DNA of 45,969 nt from Pseudomonadota bacterium. Lineage in GTDB: Bacteria > Pseudomonadota > Gammaproteobacteria > Burkholderiales > Chitinibacteraceae. The translations under genes and the position numbers were made by a program. How positions within the stretch are numbered: position 1 is the stretch's first letter; each line of letters starts with the position of its first letter. The stretch covers positions 1 to 45,969 of the forward strand of contig JAPLQI010000034.1 in NCBI GenBank assembly GCA_026399755.1, written 5' to 3'. Below the pieces are notes generated by a model. That model did no database searches. It was given only the letters and a program-made list of their open reading frames with translations, and was not told where the DNA came from. Shown here in pieces: positions 8,608 to 17,031 of this stretch.

Positions 8608-8787
8608 ATGACAATGGTGAAAAAAAGAGGAGGGTCACGGCTCGGGGCTGGAAGGAAACCATTGAGTACAAGCCCATTGACGGCGGTTGTCTCAGTACGA
8701 GTTACACCCGAAGAGGCGATGCATTTTAAGAAACTAGGTGGTTCGGCATGGCTTAGGGAAAAATTAAAGGATTGCAAAGAAGAATAA
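8608..8787 (+). CDS. Small basic protein, possible ribbon-helix-helix DNA-binding protein
   Basis: A 59-residue ORF starting MTMVKKRGGSRLGAGRKP, then VVSVRVTPEEAMHFKKLGG and SAWLREKLKD. The first part resembles the GGxRxGAGRKP basic motif of small phage and plasmid DNA-binding proteins. The second fits a ribbon-helix-helix pattern (beta strand VSVRV followed by two helices). It is divergent from the methyltransferase gene across about 126 bp, so it could regulate that gene or be passenger DNA of the island. The ATG at 8608 is preceded by GGTG. A GTG at 8602 is an alternative. I do not recognise a named family; the function is inference only. Confidence 0.55.
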   Translation: MTMVKKRGGSRLGAGRKPLSTSPLTAVVSVRVTPEEAMHFKKLGGSAWLREKLKDCKEE

Positions 8788-8868
8788 ATCATTACAACAA
8801 TTTTTATCCCCATGTATGAAGCAGCCCCTTTTATCCAAATCTGTAACTGATAACAAAATGGTGACAAC

Positions 8869-9069
8869 ATGAGTAACGTAACAAAATGGCCCTATGAAGA
8901 AACCCATCTTGGATTTGAAATAGAAATTGATGCAAATGCAGATAAATACCGAGGCGGTTTCGCATGGTCGATAAGCAAAGATGAGGGCGAGTTTGATTGT
9001 GGCTTGGCTAACAGTGTTCAAGACGCATTAGACGAAGCTCGCAAGGCCATCGCTGTTTTAAAAAAATAG
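8869..9069 (+). CDS. Small hypothetical protein
   Basis: A 66-residue acidic ORF with a good start: GGTG five bases before the ATG, in a context (ATGGTGACAACATGA) very like that of the preceding small gene. The sequence includes KWPYEETHLGFEIEID, GGFAWSISKDEGEFDCG and a C-terminal helix QDALDEARKAIAVLKK. No family is recognised. The small one-domain fold (beta strands then a helix) recalls accessory proteins found on phages and islands. It follows the small basic gene by 81 bp in the same direction. Confidence 0.5.
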   Translation: MSNVTKWPYEETHLGFEIEIDANADKYRGGFAWSISKDEGEFDCGLANSVQDALDEARKAIAVLKK

Positions 9070-9202
9070 ATTCGTAATCCTCACGAAAAGTCTTCCTCGC
9101 TTTCAACTCCCCACGGTTACTTTTGAGGCCTACTGAATTATTGAATTCGACAATTAATATGCTCCAATAATTGTAGAGGTGGCGTTGTTACCTTTGGCAT
9201 GC

Positions 9203-9231
9203 AAAAAAGCACAGATTTATACCCGTGCTTT
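9203..9231 (-). terminator. Rho-independent terminator after the sigma factor gene
   Basis: Read on the minus strand, AAAGCAC and GTGCTTT form a 7-bp stem around a 12-base loop, followed by a run of T. It lies 15 bases past the sigma factor stop, so the DUF2892-sigma unit ends here with no further gene. Confidence 0.7.
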
Positions 9232-9246
9232 GCCTAAAAACACCAT

Positions 9247-9807
9247 TCATTCCCCAACTTGCACCGCATCATCTTTCAGCCAATAACCACTAGCCAGAAG
9301 CTGCTCGCGCACTTGAGATCTGGCACGGTGCAAGCGGCTTTTGACTGCTTCTAGGCTCAGGCCTAGCTCAGCAGCTACTTCCGGCGCGGTCAGCTCGTGT
9401 ACATCACGCAGCAGTAAAACCTCGCGATAAATTGGCGTGAGCTGCTGCAATGCTCGGGTTAAATCCATCCTAAGGTCGGTGGGAACGGGCGGTGAATGAG
9501 GCATGTCATATGGGGCTAGCTCGTCCAGCGATTCGGCGGATCTTTGACGGCGAAACAAGCGATAGCACTCGCGCTCAACGATGCGAAACAACCAGCTCGC
9601 AAACGTAGCCACGGTGCGCAGCGCACCGATCTGGCGATAAAGCTGCCAAAGCGCAATCTGCACCGCATCTTCAACGTCCTCGGTGCTTGAGCAGGTGCGA
9701 CGGGCAAACCGCTTTAAGTCGGGCTGGCAGGCGGTAAGCAAATCAGCAATCGCTTTCGAGTCGCCCATACGGGCGGCTTCAATCAATTGTGCTTTGGCAT
9801 GAATCAT
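9247..9807 (-). CDS. ECF-type RNA polymerase sigma factor
   Basis: A 186-residue group 4 sigma factor. Region 2 spans roughly residues 30-90 (DVEDAVQIALWQLYRQIG, ATFASWLFRIVERECYRLF). Region 4 spans about 120-170 (LTPIYREVLLLRDVHELT, APEVAAELGLSLEAVKSRLH, with the helix-turn-helix). It would direct RNA polymerase to a small stress-type regulon. I place the start at ATG 9807, because the longer frame upstream runs through the DUF2892 gene in another frame. GGAAAAAT lies upstream. The gene follows the DUF2892 gene with a 2-base gap, so the two are surely co-transcribed. No anti-sigma gene of the usual zinc-binding (ZAS) type follows; a terminator does. The family is clear, the regulon unknown. 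Confidence 0.88.
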   Translation of the reverse strand: MIHAKAQLIEAARMGDSKAIADLLTACQPDLKRFARRTCSSTEDVEDAVQIALWQLYRQIGALRTVATFASWLFRIVERECYRLFRRQRSAESLDELAPYDMPHSPPVPTDLRMDLTRALQQLTPIYREVLLLRDVHELTAPEVAAELGLSLEAVKSRLHRARSQVREQLLASGYWLKDDAVQVGE

Positions 9808-9809
9808 CT

Positions 9810-10019
9810 TTATTTTTCCAAGTAGCGGCGGCCAACGAGGGCGCAGGCAGGGCAAAATCCCACAAAGGCGGTGAATACCATCGTGGCGGCTGTTGCCCCT
9901 GCGATCCAGCTGACAATACCGACAGTCAGCCCGGCCCAAACAGCCCAGACGATTCCTAAGCCAACGGCAACACGAAGGACTCGTTCCCACAGCGGAAGAT
10001 TACGTTTGATGAAGAACAT
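9810..10019 (-). CDS. DUF2892 small inner-membrane protein
   Basis: A 69-residue protein with two hydrophobic segments (about 15-32 and 36-54) and the DUF2892 end motif GFCPACALVGRR. The same module forms the membrane part of rhodanese YgaP and occurs in many small proteins. The two cysteines of CPAC could respond to redox or metals; this is inference. Good ribosome site: AGGA seven bases before the ATG. It is the first gene of a two-gene unit with the ECF sigma factor 2 bp downstream, so it may sense the signal or be part of the sigma regulon. Confidence 0.85.
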   Translation of the reverse strand: MFFIKRNLPLWERVLRVAVGLGIVWAVWAGLTVGIVSWIAGATAATMVFTAFVGFCPACALVGRRYLEK

Positions 10020-10049
10020 GGTGAATTCCTAGTTTGAAATGGATGACCT

Positions 10050-10082
10050 CTACTAGAGTCGGCAAAATTCAAAAAGGATTCA
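10050..10082 (-). promoter_or_regulatory. Possible ECF-type promoter for the DUF2892-sigma unit
   Basis: On the minus strand, TGAATCC is followed after about 15 bases by CGACTC, 35-45 bases upstream of the DUF2892 start. This vaguely resembles an ECF -35/-10 pair (GAAC-like and CGTC-like boxes), which would fit autoregulation. The match is loose and no second site was found. Confidence 0.2.
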
Positions 10083-10314
10083 GCGTTAATTAAAAAAATT
10101 GCGGGGCCGAGCGATTTCTATTCGGCACTGCATTAGATATCAGGCAAATAAACGACAGCTCAAGTGAGCAAGCTTGTCCCCCAAATGTAATCCTCAATCG
10201 CTACGGTTAAACACCTCGCTCGCTTACAATAAACCTTGCTTGTACTTATTGCCTCCAGTAATCTCGATAAAAGACGAAGTTTTCTGCCAAAGCAGCTACA
10301 TAAGAGAATATTGA

Positions 10315-11631
10315 ATGAGTGATTCTATCCAGCAAGGAAATACCTTAGCGGCAAGGCCCTTAAATAGGCAGGACTGTAAAACGCTAGGTCTAGCATCACT
10401 AGGTGGCGCATTAGAGTTTTACGATTTTATTATTTTTGTCTTTTTCACCGTTGTTTTAAGCAAGCTCTTTTTCCCACCTGATATGCCCGATGCACTGAGG
10501 CAAGTCCAGACCTTTAGTATTTTTGCCGCAGGCTATTTAGCGCGCCCATTGGGTGGGATTGCAATGGCGCACTTTGGTGATTTGCTGGGCCGAAAAAAGA
10601 TGTTCACCCTCAGTATCCTGATGATGGCCTTGCCTACACTGATGATAGGCTTACTTCCCACCTATCAACAAATTGGTGTCTTGGCACCACTGTGCTTACT
10701 TGCTCTGCGCATTTTGCAAGGTGCCGCCATTGGTGGTGAAGTGCCCGGAGCGTGGGTGTTTGTTGCCGAACATGCACCTGAGCGCCACACAGGGTTGGCT
10801 TGCAGCTTAATTACCTCGGGCCTCACCTTAGGAATTTTATTAGGTGCCTTGATCGCCATGGCGATGAATAGCCTGTTTAGCCCTGCCGAGTTAGAAGCAT
10901 GGGCTTGGCGTGTGCCCTTCTTAATTGGCGGTGTATTTGGCCTAGTGGCAATGTATTTACGCAAATGGCTGCATGAAACGCCGGTATTTCTGGAGCTGCA
11001 AGCTAAAAAAAATCTAGCAACCGAGCTGCCACTAAAACAAGTGCTGCGCGATCATCGCCTCGGCATTGCTGTTTCTATGCTGGCTACCTTTTTACTTGCT
11101 GTGGCCATTGTGGTCGCTATTTTGATGACTCCGGCTTATTTGCAAAAGCAATTTGGGGTATTGCCTGTTGACGCCCTAAGGGCCAATTGCTACGCCATTG
11201 TGGCGCTGAGTTTGGGCTGTGTGGTGGCGGGATGGGCATCAGACAAACTAGGCAGTGGCCTGACGGTTCTGATCGGCAGCATTTTGCTAGGCAGCAGCAG
11301 CTACGCGTTTTATCACACCATGAGCCATGACACTAGCCAGCTGGCCCTGCTCTACCCGCTGATGGGATTTACCGTGGGGATTGTTGGCGCAGTGCCACTC
11401 TTAATGATCAAGGCCTTCCCCGCAGCGATCCGCTTTAGTGGCTTGTCTTTCTCTTACAATGTGGCCTACGCCTTTGCGGGTGGCCTGACGCCAGTTATTT
11501 TATCCTTCTGGATAAAATACGATGTGCTAGCGCCCAGCTATTATCTTTTACTGCTCAGTGTGATTGGGGCGGGATTGGGCGGCTACTTAGTCATGAATCA
11601 AGGCCAGCAACTTAAACACAGTATTCGATAA
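10315..11631 (+). CDS. MFS transporter, metabolite:H+ symporter (ProP-like) type
   Basis: A 438-residue major facilitator with about 12 membrane segments. Features of the metabolite:H+ symporter subfamily are SLGGALEFYDFIIFVFF in the first segment and FGDLLGRKKMF in the loop between segments 2 and 3 (the GxLxDRxGRK-type motif). ALRILQGAAIGGEVPGAWVF follows in segment 4. Members move osmolytes, dicarboxylates or other organic acids; the substrate here cannot be told from sequence. The start is ATG 10315, after an A-rich leader (AAGAGAATATTGA). It is a single gene, divergent from the DUF2892-sigma unit across 295 bp in which no other gene is seen, and it ends at a strong terminator. Confidence 0.88.
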   Translation: MSDSIQQGNTLAARPLNRQDCKTLGLASLGGALEFYDFIIFVFFTVVLSKLFFPPDMPDALRQVQTFSIFAAGYLARPLGGIAMAHFGDLLGRKKMFTLSILMMALPTLMIGLLPTYQQIGVLAPLCLLALRILQGAAIGGEVPGAWVFVAEHAPERHTGLACSLITSGLTLGILLGALIAMAMNSLFSPAELEAWAWRVPFLIGGVFGLVAMYLRKWLHETPVFLELQAKKNLATELPLKQVLRDHRLGIAVSMLATFLLAVAIVVAILMTPAYLQKQFGVLPVDALRANCYAIVALSLGCVVAGWASDKLGSGLTVLIGSILLGSSSYAFYHTMSHDTSQLALLYPLMGFTVGIVGAVPLLMIKAFPAAIRFSGLSFSYNVAYAFAGGLTPVILSFWIKYDVLAPSYYLLLLSVIGAGLGGYLVMNQGQQLKHSIR

Positions 11632-11633
11632 AG

Positions 11634-11669
11634 AAAGCCGTCTCTTGGCCAGCAAGGGACGGCTTTTTT
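11634..11669 (+). terminator. Rho-independent terminator of the MFS gene
   Basis: AAAGCCGTC pairs with GACGGCTTT around a loop containing TCTTGGCCAGCAAG, followed by TTTT. It begins two bases after the transporter stop codon. Confidence 0.85.
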
Positions 11670-11701
11670 GCGACGTGAGTTTCAATGTTAAAGCACAACT
11701 A

Positions 11702-14311
11702 CTAAATCTTCGCCTGCAAGCCCAACCTCATCCACAGCTCGGCCACGCCGCTAGGTACGGGCTCGCTGAAGTAAAAGCCTTGCATGCGTTGCACGCCTAG
11801 GCCTTGCAGAAAGCGGGCGGTTTCTAGGTTTTCTACGCCTTCTACAATAACCTCTAAGCCCAGCCCTAGGCCCAGTTGCACGATGGCTTGCATGATGCGA
11901 CGGCCGTCTTCGGTGTGCAGGCGCAGGGCGAAGGAGACGTCTATTTTTAAAATTTGCGCGGGCATTTCATGCAGCTGGGAGAGCGATGAATAGCCGGTGC
12001 CAAAATCGTCGATGGCGATTTCAAAACCAGAAGCGTTGAGCTGGCGTAAATGCCGCAGCTGGCGCGAGTAATCGGTAAGGGCTACCGATTCGGTAATTTC
12101 TAGCACCACATCTTCTGCCCGCAGGCGGTGTTGCATCAGCTTTTCATTGAGCTGAGTCACAAACTGCGGCTGAAACAGCTGGCTGCGCGAGATATTAATC
12201 ATCAGCTTTTGCTTTAAGCCTGCATCACGCCATTCGCGTAATTTAATAAAGCTTTGCTGAATCACCAGCTCAGATAATTCTTGAATCAGGCCGACTTTCT
12301 CGGCCATGGGGATAAATAATTCAGGGCTAATCCAGCCGCTTTGCTCATCTTGCCAACGCGCCAAGGCTTCAATCATCATCACTTCGCCGGTTCTGGCGTC
12401 CACAATCGGCTGATAAAACACTTGTAAGCGATTATTACGAATAGCCGTTGAAAGGCGAGATTGAATAGCCACATGTTCGCGGCCTAGTGCCTTTAAATGC
12501 ACGATATCGCTGTAAAAACAGACATTATTTCGGCCAGTATGCTTGGCGTGATACATGGTGTGATCCGCTGCGGAAAGTAGCTCCTCACCTGATTCTGCAT
12601 TATCTGGAAATACGGCAAAGCCTAAGGAGATCGTCGGCTGGGTTTCCATGCCATCAATGGTTACCCCTTGCCTTGCGGCATTCTTTAAGCGGTCCGCCAG
12701 CTCCCGCATCACGCCCAAATCTATGAGATCAGGCATTAGGATCACAAATTCATCTCCGCCCCAGCGCGCTAAAACGTCGTTTTCGCTTAAGACGCTGGCC
12801 AGTTGCTGCGCGACGTTAACCAGTAATTCATCACCAATCTGATGACCAAAGGCATCGTTAATTTGCTTGAAGTGATCTAAATCGATAAAGCCTAGCGCCA
12901 CCTTGGTGTTTTCAAGCCGGGCTCTATCAATAGCGCTGTGAATCTCGCTATCCAACATCAAGCGATTGGGGAGTTTTGTCAGCGAGTCGTAAAGGGCTAA
13001 TTGGGTAATATGCTGTTCATTTAAATGGGTGATGGTGACATCGCGCAGCACACCGCGAATAGCGGACAGCTGGCCGTCAGGGGAGCGATGGGCAATCAGC
13101 CGCGCTTCGACCCACATTGAATCGCCATGAGCTTGAATCAGCCTAAACCGCTGAGTAACAGGCTCTGTGGTTTTGAGGATTTTTGCTAAGGCCTGCACCA
13201 TTCCCAAGCCATCGCTGGGATGCACCCAAGCAAATAGAGGCTGGCCCAAATCTCTTGCCATTTCACGCAGATCAAGGCCACGTAGTTTTGCCCAAGCAGG
13301 CGTGGTGCGTACCAGCTCACCCGTGGGGGCTAAATCGATCACAGCTTCTTCGAGTAGATTCAGCGTATCGAGCATGGTCTTACGTTGTGCGTCTTCTAGC
13401 ATCAGCGCGGTGACATCATGCACCAAGGCAACTGCATGGTTTTGCCCATTTGGCGCTTGCACGGGTTGCAAACGAGTCAGCAAGTACACGGGCCCATTAA
13501 TCGTTTGCACGGTGCAATTAAATTGGGCGCTTTCCTTATTTTGCAAAATACGCGGCAAGTAATGCACCATCTCAGAGGCCAGCTCGTAAGGCAATACGCT
13601 GATAATTGCCTTACCCTGTAGCTGCTCTGCCGAAGGTAAATCGGGGTGGCCAGACCACACGCTGACAATCACTCCCTGCTGATTGCACTCAAACACCATA
13701 TCTTGCAACACGCCGACTAGGGCGCGTAAACGCTGCTGATTACACATCAGCTCTTGCTCTACCCTCTGCTTAACTAGGGCTTGTGCCACATGATTGCTCA
13801 GCATGGCTAAGAGCCGTAATTCGCTACGGCTACGCTGAATTTCTGCATCATTTAAGAAACACAGAAAGCCAAATGGCTCGCCTTTTTCTAAAAGGGGAAT
13901 ACACAAAAGCTGACGCACACCAATTTGTGCCATCAGCATTTGTTCAGCAAGTGGTAATTCTAGAAGGGATTTACTCAACACCATGCCTACAGCCAAGGTG
14001 TCAGCCAACAATGGGTAGCTGGCGTAATCGAGTGAGCGGCAAGGGTCAGGCGTAAAATCTGCCAAACGAGTATCAGGATCTCGCCAAGCAGAAACTAAAT
14101 GGGCCGCTTGTTTATCAACCGTATTTAAATACAGGCAGGCTGCGCCACTTTTGGAGGCCTCAGCCAAAATCTGCAAGGCATCCACCATGCCTTCTTTGTC
14201 AGAATCCAGCAAAGCGGCAACCATGCTGTCAAAAGCTTCAAAGTAAGTTTGCAACAGCCCAAGTTCGCTCCGAAGTTCGAAATCAGGATCAGATAATACA
14301 TTGCGCTGCAC
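11702..14311 (-). CDS. GAF-PAS-PAS-GGDEF-EAL cyclic-di-GMP signalling protein
   Basis: An 869-residue cytoplasmic regulator with no membrane segment. Order: GAF-like sensor (about 40-190), PAS (about 195-305), PAS/PAC (about 315-440), GGDEF (about 445-600), EAL (about 620-865). The diguanylate cyclase site is intact (ARWGGDEFVILM). So are the phosphodiesterase motifs EALARW, DDFGTGYSSL and EGVENLETA, so either or both activities are possible. I choose GTG at 14311: AAAGAGG sits six bases upstream. An ATG at 14359 would add 16 residues encoded by a hairpin repeat and looks spurious. The gene is 158 bp downstream of topA on the same strand, separated by a cluster of hairpins, so it is probably transcribed on its own. 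Stop is TAG. Confidence 0.9.
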   Translation of the reverse strand: MQRNVLSDPDFELRSELGLLQTYFEAFDSMVAALLDSDKEGMVDALQILAEASKSGAACLYLNTVDKQAAHLVSAWRDPDTRLADFTPDPCRSLDYASYPLLADTLAVGMVLSKSLLELPLAEQMLMAQIGVRQLLCIPLLEKGEPFGFLCFLNDAEIQRSRSELRLLAMLSNHVAQALVKQRVEQELMCNQQRLRALVGVLQDMVFECNQQGVIVSVWSGHPDLPSAEQLQGKAIISVLPYELASEMVHYLPRILQNKESAQFNCTVQTINGPVYLLTRLQPVQAPNGQNHAVALVHDVTALMLEDAQRKTMLDTLNLLEEAVIDLAPTGELVRTTPAWAKLRGLDLREMARDLGQPLFAWVHPSDGLGMVQALAKILKTTEPVTQRFRLIQAHGDSMWVEARLIAHRSPDGQLSAIRGVLRDVTITHLNEQHITQLALYDSLTKLPNRLMLDSEIHSAIDRARLENTKVALGFIDLDHFKQINDAFGHQIGDELLVNVAQQLASVLSENDVLARWGGDEFVILMPDLIDLGVMRELADRLKNAARQGVTIDGMETQPTISLGFAVFPDNAESGEELLSAADHTMYHAKHTGRNNVCFYSDIVHLKALGREHVAIQSRLSTAIRNNRLQVFYQPIVDARTGEVMMIEALARWQDEQSGWISPELFIPMAEKVGLIQELSELVIQQSFIKLREWRDAGLKQKLMINISRSQLFQPQFVTQLNEKLMQHRLRAEDVVLEITESVALTDYSRQLRHLRQLNASGFEIAIDDFGTGYSSLSQLHEMPAQILKIDVSFALRLHTEDGRRIMQAIVQLGLGLGLEVIVEGVENLETARFLQGLGVQRMQGFYFSEPVPSGVAELWMRLGLQAKI

Positions 14312-14324
14312 GGCAAACCTCTTT

Positions 14325-14462
14325 GGGGGCAGTCCCCCGAATGAAGCACTCGGGGGCATACTGAAGCTGAGTATTCTCGGCGGGAGTACCCCGCCATTAT
14401 TGACAAGCGGCGGGTTTCACCCGCCCTACAAAGGCTCACGGTCGGGGGAGCATTGCTCCCCC
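14325..14462. repeat. Cluster of four short G+C-rich hairpins between topA and the GGDEF-EAL gene
   Basis: Four compact stem-loops occur within 138 bp: GGGGG/CCCCC (14325-14338), GGCGGG/CCCGCC (14379-14395), GGCGGGT/ACCCGCC (14409-14425) and GGGGGAGC/GCTCCCCC (14444-14462). All have loops of 3-5 bases. The third, with flanking CTACAA, recurs inverted at 31220-31242. No T-run follows, so these look like a repeat array, though the last, eight bases past the topA stop, could protect the topA mRNA 3' end. Confidence 0.6.
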
Positions 14463-14469
14463 TGCTACC

Positions 14470-16779
14470 TTACTCCGCCTCAGCCTTTTCAGCTTTTGGC
14501 GCAGGCCCTTCGATCACTTCTACATAGCCGCATTCTTTCTGCGGGCAAACCTTTTCAGTGCCACGACGCTTGGTGATTTTAATCGTCATCACCGGCCATT
14601 TACACTGCGGGCAAGCCTCAGCAATCGGTGGATTCCAAGTCGCGTATTTGCAATCTGGGTAGGTATTGCACGAGTAAAAGAGCTTGCCGTAGCGGCTCTT
14701 TCTTTCGATCAAACTACCTTTTTTGCATTCTGGGCACTCAACACCGGTATCGCGTGGTTTTTCGAGCGGCTCGATATGCTTACACTTTGGATAGGCCGAA
14801 CAGCCAATAAACTTACCGTAACGCCCTACCTTGATATGCAATGCCGATTCACATTTCGGGCAGGTGCGATCCGGCACGACTTCTGGCTCGGTCGGTGCAG
14901 TATCGGCGTCATCACCCAAATTGCGGGTGTAATCGCATTCTGGATAGGTGGTGCAGCCAATAAAACGACCACGCTTACCTAAACGTATCGCCAGTTTTGC
15001 CACGCCACATTTTGGACAGTCTTCGTCCATTTCTTCTTGGGTGACTTCTTTACGCGATAAACCGGCTTTTTCTTCACATTGCTTATGAAAACCTTTCCAG
15101 AAATCCGCCAGTACCGGAATCCAATCGCGCTTACCGGTGGAAATCTCATCCAGCTTGTCTTCTAGCTTGGCGGTAAAGTTGTAATCCACATACTGAGTAA
15201 AATGCTCAGTCAGGAATTTATTCACCACTTCGCCGGTGTCAGTCGGGGTAAAACGCTTTTTATCGAGGATCACATACTCGCGATCTTTCAGCGTTTTAAT
15301 CGTCGACGCGTAAGTAGACGGACGACCAATCCCAAATTCTTCCAGCGATTTAACCAAAGACGCCTCAGTAAAGCGCGGTGGCGGCTGGGTAAAGTGTTGC
15401 TCGCCAGACAGTTTGTCGACAGGCAAGGCGTCGCCAACATTCAATACTGGCAAGCGTGCTTCGTCGTCTTCGCTATCTTCTTCATCGGTATCTTCTTGGT
15501 AAACGGCAATAAAGCCAGGGAATACCAAGGTTTGACCAGTCGCGCGGAAAATCGCATCTGCGCCAACAGCAATATCAACAGCCACGGTATCAAACTTAGC
15601 CGCAGCGATTTGGCTGGCGAGGGTACGCTTCCAAATCATTTGATACAGCTTAAATTGATCGGCCGTAAGGTAAGCTTTTACCTCATCTGGCGAGCGATAA
15701 ATCGAAGTTGGGCGTATCGCTTCGTGCGCTTCTTGAGCATTTTTGGCTTTATTTTTGAAAACTACCGGCGAATTCGGCAGGTATTCTTTCTCAAACTTTT
15801 CACCAATATACGCACGGATTTCATCCAGCGCGTCGTTAGCCAAGGCCACCGAGTCAGTACGCATATAGGTAATCAAACCAACGGTTTCGCCGCCGATACT
15901 CATCCCTTCATACAACTGCTGAGCCGTGCGCATGGCACGATCCGTGGTCATGCCTAGCTTACGAACCGCTTCTTGTTGCAAGGTAGAAGTAGTAAAAGGC
16001 GCAGCGGCACTGCGTGATTTCTTTTTCTTTTCGACCGCTTTAATTTCAGCGGTCTGGCCGCTCAGCGCTTTGAGAATATTCTCTTGCGTGCCGGTATCAG
16101 GAATATCAAATTGCTCGAGCTTCTTGCCCTGCCACTGCGTAAGCTTTGCACCAAACTTGCTACGGCCTTGATGCGTATCGAGGTGTACCGACCAATATTC
16201 TTGCGATGTAAACGCACGAATCTCGATTTCACGCTCGCAAATCAAGCGTAGCGCTGGGCTTTGTACGCGGCCAGCCGATAGGCCGGAGCGCACTTTACGC
16301 CAAAGCAGCGGGGATAAATTAAAGCCAACTAAGTAATCCAGCGCACTACGTGCTTGCTGGGCATTCACCAAGTCGTTATCAATATCACGCGGATTGGCCA
16401 CGGCATTGAGCACGGCCGTTTCGGTAATTTCATGGAAAACCACGCGCTTAAAAGTGCGACTTGCAGTCAGCAGCTTTTTAGCACGTAAGATTTCCATGAT
16501 GTGCCAAGAAATCGCTTCACCTTCGCGATCCGGATCGGTTGCCAGAAAGATATTGGTGGACTCTTTCACGGCAGCGACCAGCGCATCGACGTGTTTTTTA
16601 TTCCGCTCGATCACTTGGTACTTCATTTTGAAGTCATTCTCGGTATCAACCGAGCCGTCCTTTCTAACCAAACCACGGACGTGACCATAGGAAGCAAGGA
16701 TCTGGAAATCCTTACCAAGATATTTAAGTAGCGTTTTCGCCTTAGACGGCGATTCGACAATCAATAGATTTGCGGGCAT
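14470..16779 (-). CDS. topA: DNA topoisomerase I
   Basis: A 769-residue type IA topoisomerase that relaxes negative supercoils. The TOPRIM domain shows LLIVESPSKAKT (Glu9) and FLATDPDREGEAISWHI (Asp82, Asp84, Glu86). The active-site tyrosine is Tyr305 in GLITYMRTDS. Four C-terminal Cys4 zinc ribbons follow from about residue 590 (CPKCGVAKL, CPKCESALH, CPECKKGSL, CPQCKWPVM), each with a second CxxxxYPxC-type half; the last is shorter. The length is slightly below that of E. coli TopA (865), mostly at the C-terminus. Start is ATG 16779. It lies downstream of dprA on the same strand across a 252-bp gap that contains no gene. Confidence 0.97.
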   Translation of the reverse strand: MPANLLIVESPSKAKTLLKYLGKDFQILASYGHVRGLVRKDGSVDTENDFKMKYQVIERNKKHVDALVAAVKESTNIFLATDPDREGEAISWHIMEILRAKKLLTASRTFKRVVFHEITETAVLNAVANPRDIDNDLVNAQQARSALDYLVGFNLSPLLWRKVRSGLSAGRVQSPALRLICEREIEIRAFTSQEYWSVHLDTHQGRSKFGAKLTQWQGKKLEQFDIPDTGTQENILKALSGQTAEIKAVEKKKKSRSAAAPFTTSTLQQEAVRKLGMTTDRAMRTAQQLYEGMSIGGETVGLITYMRTDSVALANDALDEIRAYIGEKFEKEYLPNSPVVFKNKAKNAQEAHEAIRPTSIYRSPDEVKAYLTADQFKLYQMIWKRTLASQIAAAKFDTVAVDIAVGADAIFRATGQTLVFPGFIAVYQEDTDEEDSEDDEARLPVLNVGDALPVDKLSGEQHFTQPPPRFTEASLVKSLEEFGIGRPSTYASTIKTLKDREYVILDKKRFTPTDTGEVVNKFLTEHFTQYVDYNFTAKLEDKLDEISTGKRDWIPVLADFWKGFHKQCEEKAGLSRKEVTQEEMDEDCPKCGVAKLAIRLGKRGRFIGCTTYPECDYTRNLGDDADTAPTEPEVVPDRTCPKCESALHIKVGRYGKFIGCSAYPKCKHIEPLEKPRDTGVECPECKKGSLIERKSRYGKLFYSCNTYPDCKYATWNPPIAEACPQCKWPVMTIKITKRRGTEKVCPQKECGYVEVIEGPAPKAEKAEAE

Positions 16780-17031
16780 GGGTCCCCGGCAGGTGTATAT
16801 ATAAATTTAAAGGACTGACCTAGTCGCGGGCGGGGTAATTTTTCATAGCGATAAACCCTTAATAAACAAGAGAATAGCGCACAAAAAACAAATCACAGCC
16901 CAAGCTAAAAGCAGCGCATCTCACAACATTTTGCATCACCATCCAAAGCAATTAGTTCTATGGATAGTGCAGGAAATCGGGTGGAGCAAGCGAGCATCCA
17001 AAAAGGGTCTCGGCAAATACTTACGCCCTAC

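Noticed and set aside
9808-9990. Longer start for the ECF sigma factor
   Set aside because: The extension is simply another frame of the DUF2892 gene and is rich in Cys and Arg; ATG 9807 gives the family start.
14312-14359. ATG at 14359 as start of the GGDEF-EAL gene
   Set aside because: The extra 16 codons lie in a G+C-rich hairpin and lack a ribosome site, while GTG 14311 has AAAGAGG at ideal spacing.
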